Source: Rhabditophanes sp. KR3021 (Eukaryota; Nematoda; Chromadorea; Rhabditida; Alloionematidae). From it: DNA of 64,000 bases. Shown piece after piece: positions 56,145-64,000 of this stretch (position 1 is the first letter of the stretch; each line of letters opens with the position of its first letter). The stretch is from contig CAUJLY010000004.1 in the NCBI GenBank assembly GCA_963281155.1, positions 1,054,001 through 1,118,000 on the forward strand, read 5' to 3'. A program made the position numbers and the translations under genes. The notes beneath the pieces are model-generated. The model did no database searches, was not told the origin of the DNA, and saw only the letters and a list, made by a program, of their open reading frames with translations.

Positions 56145-56697
56145 TTATTTTTTCTCCTCATCCACAATTGGCATTTCCATGGTGGATATGATGTCGTAGA
56201 TTGAAGCTCTGTTTTTTGAGACATCAACACGGTTTAGGAGTTGACCAAGACGGGCTTTGTAATCAGTGTCTTCTTGCTCAGCAGTTGCAATGCGTTCATG
56301 AAAAGATTGTCTTCGTTTTTCTCTTTCCTCGCGTTGTTCTTGGAGGGTGGCGATAAGTTTGTCGGAATGGTCGCGGAGCCTTTTTCTACTTTATTCATGT
56401 ATTCGTTGAGATGGTCTAGTTGGGAGTCGAGGCGACGAATTTCTGCAAATTAATGTCATTTACATATATACCAACAACTTATTACTCACCTTCACTGCTC
56501 TCTTCATGCTCTGGATCAGTTTCCTGGAGAATACCCATAGTACGTCCGATCAAGGAATGTGTACTACCATCCTTAATGGTGTTGTAATCGACATTCACGC
56601 CAACACCTTCATTATTGTTTGTGGCTAAAGGGGAAACAGCATTAAGCCGTGTTCCTCTCATCTTGACGGCAGCAGCAGCAACTTCTGATTCAGACAT
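56145..56697 (-). CDS. Bublin coiled-coil protein (BBLN / UPF0184), one frameshift
   Basis: Two exons (56697-56490, 56442-56145). Exon 1 gives MSESEVAAAAVKMRG and an acidic stretch. Exon 2 gives the UPF0184-like coiled coil LDSQLDHLNEYMNKVEK and then, in the next frame, RLRDHSDKLIATLQEQREER and EKRRQSFHERIATAEQED. The frame is lost in a run of five A (minus strand) at about 56382-56386: one base too few to continue. With normal reading the protein would end early and differently. Because the downstream frame is well conserved, the simplest explanation is a one-base error in the sequence or a very recent mutation. Bublin binds intermediate filaments and shapes the intestinal lumen in Caenorhabditis. 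Confidence 0.6.
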
Positions 56698-57643
56698 GGT
56701 ACTATAAAAAGACTTAAAGTGATAAGGAAATTGATGTGTTTGCTAAGCAATAAATTCAAATGTCTTATGAAAGCTGTGAAAGTATGTAGTTAGATATCAT
56801 ACATGATATTATTACAAAATCAAACGCGCCCCTAAATAAACGGCCAAAGGTACAAATTGAATAGATGATAAAAAGAAGAGAAAATGAGTGTTGGTATAGA
56901 GGGAGCAACCATCATAATGAATCTATTTTTGTTGTCGTAACCAGGAGCAAAAACTTTTTAACCATAATCCTTTGAACAAATGAATGTGGTGGTAGAAGAG
57001 AGAGGGTATAATGGAGAGTAGTGATGAAACTGGTTAAAAATCACTTTTTGGATAATTCGGTTGGACTTACTCGTGTGTGTGTGTGGTTGTATAGTGGTAG
57101 TTATGGTCGTCTGTGTATCTTTTGACTAAAAGTTTTGCCCTTTTTTCAACAAGTCTAAACAATATAACAAGTAATAGGTAGGTAAAAAGTGAAGGTATGT
57201 ATATTTTTGGCTACAACCAAAAACTTAACATCAATAAAAATAATAACTTAGATTGTGTGCTAATGAACAAGTTTATACTGAATCCCTTTAACTACTACAT
57301 ACACAACAACATTCAACATCTTTTATAGTACAAAGTGGGAGTAAAGGGGTGAATCATTAATTTAAAAAGATCATACAATGCATTTATAAATTACCAACTT
57401 TTATCTATCTGCTTTTTTGTCAAAATATAATCGTACACAAGTAATGAGTTAAAAAAGATTTAATGGGAAATAAATATTTGATTTTTTATCTACGCAAATA
57501 TAAAAAAGACTATTTGTGGATGTACAGTTTTAATTTGACAATAACAAGTGTCATTAAGCGCAAAATATAAAGTTAATGGCAAATATCTGGGTGTGATTAT
57601 ATTTTAATAGTGTGATTTTCATCAACTCGGAGTCATTAAGTAG
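56698..57643. other. Intergenic, no gene seen
   Basis: Promoter side of the bublin gene. A short GT microsatellite lies at about 57073-57085. No ORF of interest. Confidence 0.4.
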
Positions 57644-57795
57644 GCAACTAAACATGAATATTGGGTATATTGTTGAACTAAACATGAATATTGGGTATAT
57701 TGTTGAACTAAACATGAATATTGGGTATATTGTTGAACTAACATGAATATTGGGTATATCATAGAACTAAACGTGAATATCGGTATATGATTGAA
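57644..57795. repeat. Tandem repeat, 30-bp unit, about five copies
   Basis: Unit core AACTAAACATGAATATTGGG followed by TATATTGTTG. The first three units are nearly identical, the fourth lacks one A, and the fifth is diverged (ACGTGAATATCGG). The copies lie head-to-tail in gene-free AT-rich DNA. Confidence 0.9.
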
Positions 57796-58298
57796 TATTT
57801 TTGGTTAAAGAGAAAAACATATATAAATATATGGTTGTGATTTTCACATAGATACGTTATAGTCATTTCCACATGTAATAGCCTTATCATGGACACGTAT
57901 TTAAAGTATTATAGTCGGCCTTTTGAATCACCATAAACACTATTTGATGCATACATCTTTAAGTCATTCGTAACTAAAGGAAATGTTAAAGATAATCGAT
58001 ATGCATTGTACATCTAAATCTAATAATTGATAATAATAAAACTTGTACTTGATTTATTTATTGGTTTCCAATTTTTATAACCAATACAACACACTTAAAT
58101 AATATAACTTCAATTAAACAATCATTTTTTCATTTCGATAAAAAGCAAAAAGTGTAAGACACTTACTAACAAAAGCTATTAATTAATATATAGTTTACAA
58201 TAACAGTAAAATAGGATATAACAATATAAGAGTGAGGTGGGTCGTTTAGAATGAAGATTTCATTATGAACTACACACCCAAAGTAAGGTTAATATTAT
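57796..58298. other. Intergenic, no gene seen
   Basis: AT-rich 3' flank of the importin-5 gene; nothing else seen. Confidence 0.4.
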
Positions 58299-61200
58299 TT
58301 ATAAAGCCTTTTGAAGGAAATTCTTTTGATCTTCAGACAAGTTAGCAGCACTAATGGTAGCCGTGAAGAGTTGTTCATTTCCAGCAAGAGACTTCAGAAT
58401 ATTAAGAAGACGTTGCTTAGTTTCCTCCGCTTCATTAGCAGTTCCGAAGGCTCCACGAACAAAGGCCTCGGTGATAATGTTCACTATTTGCGGTAGATTT
58501 CCGTGGTTTTCTCCAATCACTTGAACATTGTTAGCTTCGATTAAGTCACACAGGTAGCCGTAAACAAATGGAGATTCCTCCTCATCTTCCCAGATAGGAA
58601 GCCAGCTCATGAAGATAGGAATGACTTCCTCCACATTGATCAAAGAGGAGTTACATTTCATGATCTTAGCAACGGCACTGATGGCATTTTCGGTGGCAGC
58701 GATGGATTCTTCCGTAGATCTAGCATCGGGCCTGTTGATGCATTCAACCAGACGGGGCAAGGCATTTCTACAGGCTTCAGCAAAACCGACCCCTCCTTTT
58801 GTTCCCATCACTCCAAAACCATAAGCAGCAGCTTGTCTGATTTCTGGAAACTCGTCGTTCAAGTATTCTAGCATAGGTGCTAGGAAAATACTTTCGTAAT
58901 GGACAGATTGAGGGCCGCAATATTCGATTAAGTCATCGAAGATGCAGATGGCCCATTGTCTTTCGTAGAATTGCTTTTTACGGTCCACGATGATTTCGGC
59001 AAAGTGTGGGCCGATCTTTTCGAAGCACGGTAAGAATTGAACCCCGAAGGCTTGGAATAGTGAATGGATAAGATCCGAGATCTTGGCGAAGACGTTCGTT
59101 TCGGACTCCATGAAGTCATCTATTTGTTGTTGGCTTTCTTCGTCGGCATCCTCGTCCTTCAATTGTTCGGAGTAGGCGATTTTACGGGTCTTGTAGGATT
59201 CCATTTGATCGTAGATCAATTCAGTGATGGTGAGTAGTTGTTGAGGTTCAACGGTCGAGGCTCCAATGGCTTCAATGCAGTTTCCGAGTTCACCCAAGAA
59301 AACACCCAAAACGTCAGTGTCTCTTTCTTCATTGATGGCTTCGAGGAATCCGGGAAGGATCTTCTCCCACATCAACTTCACATAATCAGCTCCCTTTGGC
59401 AGAGCGCACCTCAACAAAGCAGGCATAGCTTCAGCACAAGCAGTTCTAACCACATCGTGGAAGACAAACTTCAACATTGGCACCATAAGTTCCATCACCG
59501 GCTCAACATAATCTCCAAAAGCAGACTTGGCTTCTTTGGCATAACAAACAATCATCTCACAAGCAGTAGACTTGTCCTCCAAACCAGCAGTCTTGATCCC
59601 GAATTGTTGGTTGTCTCCGATGTTCATAAAGCTATAGGCATTGTAGTTGTTCTCATCAAAGCCCTCGTCATCAACGACAAGGACTTCTGGCTTGAGACCA
59701 GCAGCTTTCATCACAGATGGCATTACCATTGGCAGATATTGGCCTGAAATAATTACATTATTATCGTAAAAGTCATCCAACCATCAAATTCTAATAGAGT
59801 TTGGACAAGGAATAAGATTACTTATAATAGTGAACTCGACATTTCTACAAATCACCTCTTCCCAACAGATTACCTCATTTCGGAAGCAGGAACGTTATAT
59901 GTGGGTGTCCAAATTGTGTCAAATTGTCATGATGCTACTGAAGCTTTATGATGGAATGAAGAACAAGTATTGGGAAGATAATGGACTCCACTTAATAAGA
60001 ATCTCTCATTCAAGAGCCGAAGATATGGAGTCAATTATGACGGATGTTCTAAACGACGGAGTGACGGACTTGAAAACGGCAAACAATACACCTACTTATA
60101 TCTTAATTTTCGTATCATTCTAATAAAAAACTCTAATTGTTCTTGACTTGACTTAACTCAACAAATATTCTAATATATTGGCACCATAATTTTAAAGAAC
60201 AACCAACTTACCAAACTTCTCTCCTAAGATTTTGCAAATTCGTGCCCATGATGAAATCATATAAGACATGAGTGGATCTCCACTAGTATTTTCACCTTCT
60301 TCGTTTTGGACAGTCAAGACAGTTTGCATAATATCATTGACATCAGGCTCGAACTTTTCGACTCCAACGGCAAGGCCGATCAATGAGATACATTCAATCG
60401 TCTTACCCTTCAAAGTTCTCAATTCCTGCCCATTAGCACTGGCAAGGATGTATTTGAGAGGAGGGATGAGTCGATCATAGAAATTAATAAACTGATCCTG
60501 AGCAGCATCAGCTACGGAGGCAACAGTCGTGATAACTTGCTCAAGGACCATTTTTTTGCCAGTTTCATTCAAGTGTCTAAAGGTAGCATCAATGACCTTC
60601 TCCAGAATGCCCATAATGTCATCCAAATAAACTGTAATAATAGTTTTTGGGCACTCTTCGGCAAAATTGACTAAGGCAGCACCGGCATGAGCAGAAACTC
60701 TAGCGTATTGAAGTTGGCTAAGAGTAGACAAGAGTTGAGGGATGACGATGGCATGGCACTTCTTTTGCAAGGTCTGCCCAAAGTCAGTAGACATTTGTCC
60801 GATGGCATTGCAGGCAGCATACATCACCCGAGGATTCGAATCTTTCATGAAGGGAAGGATGTTGGCGATGATGGTATCGATCATTGGTTCCATTGATCTC
60901 TTGCACCCTTCTCCAGCGACAGACAAAGCCATGATGGCGGCATGTCTCTTCTTCCAGTCTTGAGCAGTTAAGAACTGATTGCAAATCTTCAGCAAAGGGT
61001 CAAGGACTGACTTTCCCCCCAAAGCACAGGACAAACGATCCAAGGAATTTTCTCCAATCATATACTCCTCCTCGTCGTCATTATCCTCGTCTGGAGTGTC
61101 ACTTTCCAACCACTCTTCAACACTGTCATCAATATTTGACATGAATTTGATGCAAATGTTAATTATCTCAGGAATAACATTGCTGGCTCTCTTCCTCATG

Positions 61201-62121
61201 ACTGAAGGAGAAGCCTCGCAGAAGCTGACTACGATTTCAAGGGCAGAGTGCCTGAAGCATTCGTCGACACTCTCATTCAGACAAGTCTCGTAGCAAAAGC
61301 GAAGTACATCCATCAGGTAAGGGTTGATAATTTTGGGAACAGTAGAAGCGATGTCACTTAACCCTTGGAGTGGAATATCACTATCGGTGGCTGGGTCAGT
61401 AACGGCAAACCGACAAACTTCGAGGACAGCTGGAATCTGATCTCCTAACTGCTGGACGGTCTTCAGCATAGACTCATGTTCACACATAAAAGAAACATAC
61501 GCTCTGACAGCAGCTAACCTGACCGACCCTTGCCCTTCAAACAAAAGTCCACTGGCGAAGATTTTTTTGATATCCGGAATAAAGTTTGGCATCTGTTCGC
61601 CGAAGATGTTTGGCACATTTTCCAGTAACATCATAGCAGCCTCTCTAAGTTCAGCACCACCTGTACTAGCATGAGCAACAAACTGGATGATTTCCTGCCA
61701 TTCTTGGATGTAGGTTTCATCGTTTATTGAGCCTTTAGCGAATTCGGATATTACTTCGACTAATCTCTTGCGAAGCCCAGTGTCTGTTTCGACCATCAAA
61801 GCTTCGAGGATGGACTGGCGGAATTGGATCAAATTGTCAAGCCCTAACTTGTCGGTCACTTCCTTGAAGTCGTTGGTAAGTGGACGGCGAAGCAGGACAA
61901 GTGACATGTTTCTAGTCTAAATGAAGTATTCTTAGAATAAATAAGTCTCCTTAGTAGCTTACCTCGGTTTCGCAATTTTTTCTGGAGTATAGTTGGAACA
62001 AAAGTTGGCATTTAACCAAAATGTCAATAGATTCGTACCTAGCTTCGGCTTCTTTCCTGATTTCATTGTCCGTACAGAGAGTTCTCTTGACTAGCTCGTA
62101 AAATTGATCGAGATCAGTCAT
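58299..62121 (-). CDS. imb-3: Importin-5 / karyopherin beta-3
   Basis: Three exons (62121-61963, 61916-60212, 59743-58299) encode 1,102 residues, matching IPO5 (about 1,097). HEAT repeats run throughout. Diagnostic blocks are RNMSLVLLRRPLTNDF, EVCRFAVTDPATDSDIPLQG, VRQAAAYGFGVM-type repeats, an acidic DNDDEEE stretch, FGIKTAGLEDKSTACEMIV, and RQWAICIFDDLIEYCGPQS. IPO5 carries ribosomal proteins and histones into the nucleus with RanGTP. Intron 2 is 468 bp, long for this window, and contains an opposite-strand open stretch. The gene is GC-richer than its surroundings and intact. Confidence 0.95.
59763..60123 (+). pseudogene. Nuclease-like gene fragment in importin-5 intron 2
   Basis: The plus strand is open from about 59763 to a TAA at 60123. 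Part of it, KNKYWEDNGLHLIRISHSRA followed by EDMESIMTDVLNDG, looks like the C-terminal K..yC..ngi.LIRI motif found in small endonuclease-type proteins of mobile elements and large DNA viruses. The start is missing and an alternative frame (YVGVQIVSNCHDATEAL) overlaps it, suggesting a frameshift. I read it as a decayed inserted fragment; the family is not certain. Confidence 0.35.
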
Positions 62122-63041
62122 ATTTAATATAGTCTTTTTTGTGGATTAGACAAAATCTATAAAACAAAATTGTTATTGGGTTTTATTAAAAGTTTATATC
62201 TTCATAGGAAACAAAAGGTAGATTAGAGGATAGTAAAGAGCGAAATGATGGAATGTGAGACAACTCAATCAGATTTTGTTATATAAAAAGTACCCTCAAA
62301 AGGAGTAACATCAAGACGGAGGAGAAAGATGGGTTTCGAAGGTTATTATTTTAAATATTTTAAAGTGCGTCAACGTCAATGGTAGTTGACAGGGAGCGTG
62401 GTAAGAGTTATTCAGGTTTTTAAAATGACGGGAGGAGGTGTTTATTAGCGATATATGTGTGTTTTATGCAATACGATGATAAGGAGATGATGTTAATAAT
62501 GTAGAGGAAATTAGGGTGTAAAGGTGATTTGGTTGGTGTGGAAATGTGCTTTATGAATATAATTTAAATATTTAAGAGTAGAAGTACTTTTAAATGATAT
62601 GCAAATATGTTTGAGCAGATGTATGGACGGTGATTTTATAATTTACGCTAACTATTACAATTATGCGATGGTATGTAAGGTCTTCTTGAACAACTTGTCT
62701 TCTGTTTAGGAATTAATCACTTTCCCAATCGAGGCAACAGTTTAAAAATGGGCGCAAGTTTAATTTAAAATGTAAGAAAGTCGAGTTAAATGCAAGAAAG
62801 GTAATTTAAAATGTAAAAGACTTGAATTAATTTAAGAAAGTTGAATTAATGTATTGAATTTGAATTAATGTACAAAGTTGAATTGATGTATGTGAGAAGT
62901 TAAATCGAAAACGTAGGGGTGTGTAATTAAGAATAAAACAGAATCACTTGCACTAAAAGGACCCTACTTGGCCACCCCACAATTACATCTATTTAATACC
63001 GTTTGCAGCCAGACAAGCAGGTGCTTAAATAATGACCTGTG
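62122..63041. other. Divergent region between importin-5 and NPHP4
   Basis: No ORF. It should hold the promoters of both genes; a degenerate repeat occupies about 62755-62905. Confidence 0.45.
62755..62905. repeat. Degenerate short repeat, unit about 20-25 bp
   Basis: Words such as TAATTTAAAATGTAAGAAAG, GTTGAATTAATGTA and TTGAATTAATGTACAAAG recur about six times with small changes in spacing and sequence. It is an AT-rich, imperfect tandem array. Confidence 0.5.
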
Positions 63042-63055
63042 GTTGTCATGGAGTC
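63042..63055 (+). promoter_or_regulatory. RFX/DAF-19 X-box candidate
   Basis: GTTGTCATGGAGTC matches RYYNYY-AT-RRNRAC at 13 of 14 positions (T for A at position 13). It ends 128 bp before the NPHP4 start codon. The ciliary function of the gene and the position fit regulation by RFX/DAF-19; this is inferred, not shown. Confidence 0.6.
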
Positions 63056-63183
63056 GGCCAAATGAACTTTAATAACAGTCTCTAGACTAGACATAGCATA
63101 CATATACTACCACATACATATATGTGCCATTGACAACATCTAACTATTCATTGCAATATCAAAACAACAATTTATTGGCAACC

Positions 63184-64000
63184 ATGGAATATTATTATTT
63201 TAGGATTAAGCCGTTCGAATATACAGATGTAAGTAAACGTATGAACCATTAAATAAACAACTCATTTTTATTAGGTTACTCTCAGAAAGCAATATCAACT
63301 AAACTTTACTTTTTATGATACGGAAAGAAAGGTGTTTTTTGGAGAAAATAAGGTGACGAAAGCTATTACACCGCCAAGAAATAATTTTTTGGATTGGAAG
63401 GAGCATTTTTTCTTTTATGGTGGTTTTGGTGGAAGAGATGTGGTGGTGGCGATTGAACTAGTAGAACTGAATGCGCCCACTAATATTGAATCTGGGCCGA
63501 ATGAGGTAACTGTTGGTTGGGGAGTGTTTAAGTTTAACGGGAGTTTGGGACTACATGAGTATGGAAGTAAGGCTGGCCATGAGACGTTAATTCATTTGTA
63601 TGAAGGAACTCCTTTGATTTTGATGTATATGGATTTGGATAATATGGAGAATGAAAATATTAAGAAACTTCAGACTAACTTTACTGTTATCGTGCAGTCT
63701 TGCAAAGCGTTATCTAAGTTAACTAAATTCTTTCCCCAATTCCAAATAATTTCACAAAAAGATGTCATTCCCGGGATTGGAAATATCGAGACATTTGAAA
63801 TCAAACCACAAATAGTTGGCATTTTGGAGAATATTTCGATTTCCTTTCCTGATGGAGATTCGATATTTGAGACTCTTATTTTGAATAGATTAAATTACGA
63901 AAATTGCCTTAAAGAAGACATAAAGTATGATCCCCAAAAGCATAACTCCTACTCAGTACTTGAAAGAAGGTTAAAGATTGGAGTGCATAATGGTTTGATG
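63184..64000 (+). CDS. nphp-4: Nephrocystin-4 (NPHP4), 5' part, runs off the window
   Basis: Exon 1 (63184-63228) and exon 2 (63275 to the window end, still open) give the first 257 residues. The NPHP4 N-terminal C2-like region is clear: YQLNFTFYDTERKVFFGENK, VGWGVFKFNGSLGLHEYG, LYEGTPLILMY, and at the edge LERRLKIGVHNGLM, matching the conserved LERRLRVGVHNGLGF of the family. NPHP4 builds the ciliary transition zone with NPHP1. Vertebrate NPHP4 is about 1,400 residues, so most of the gene lies beyond the window. Confidence 0.9.

Noticed and set aside
1..64000. CRISPR arrays, bacterial operons, prophage or tRNA genes
   Set aside because: Genes are spliced and eukaryotic. No regularly spaced identical repeats with unique spacers, and no sequence with both tRNA A- and B-box patterns, was seen.

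Overview
The window is nuclear DNA from a nematode. Three things support this: a cuticle collagen with the nematode-specific N-terminal transmembrane/furin-site/Gly-X-Y layout (38.6-40.3 kb), mostly tiny introns (about 37-50 bp, GT-AG) in AT-rich intergenic DNA, and acceptor-like TTNCAG/TTTAG motifs a few bases 5' of several start codons, as expected with spliced-leader trans-splicing. I cannot name the species from the sequence alone. All gene models are my own reading of ORFs joined at GT-AG (once GC-AG) sites; exon ends are inferred unless stated.

Layout. 0.5-5.2 kb: a short DZIP1-like ciliary gene with an RFX X-box, then a complete Cys-loop channel gene. 5.5-10.8 kb: a small secreted Pro/Cys protein, a possible MED9, the checkpoint kinase CHK1 and a Gln/His-rich coiled-coil protein. 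11-20.7 kb is the densest part: SERINC, TMEM258 (OST), an unidentified basic protein, ALG12, DCAF7/WDR68, ECHDC1, AMMECR1 and MTFP1. 21-31.5 kb: a short-chain dehydrogenase fused in frame to a TMEM254 domain, a secreted lipase, condensin-II NCAPG2 and a cytosolic-type GH1 beta-glucosidase. 31.6-40.3 kb: an RPS24 fragment, a PGM3 paralogue with an eroded active site, FMC1, a small Cys-rich (Ly6-like) protein, 2.5 kb of gene-free AT-rich DNA, and the collagen. 40.8-50.6 kb: an SLC46-like transporter carrying an alanyl-tRNA synthetase pseudogene in an intron, a frameshifted oxysterol-binding-protein gene, PMP3/UPF0057 and a broken MATH-BTB gene. 51-64 kb: an LRR/F-box-like protein, a CYP4-type P450, a bublin homologue with one frameshift, importin-5, and the 5' end of nephrocystin-4 (NPHP4), again with an X-box.

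Most genes are housekeeping and functionally unrelated. N-glycosylation recurs (TMEM258, ALG12, and the PGM3 paralogue at the UDP-GlcNAc branch). The two genes nearest the window ends, DZIP1 and NPHP4, both encode ciliary base/transition-zone proteins and both have a 13/14 X-box match 83 and 128 bp before the ATG, so they are probably co-regulated by an RFX/DAF-19 factor. The most unusual items are the SDR-TMEM254 fusion, the likely PGM3 pseudoenzyme, the channel with a changed pore motif, and a cluster of pseudogene fragments sitting inside introns of intact genes.
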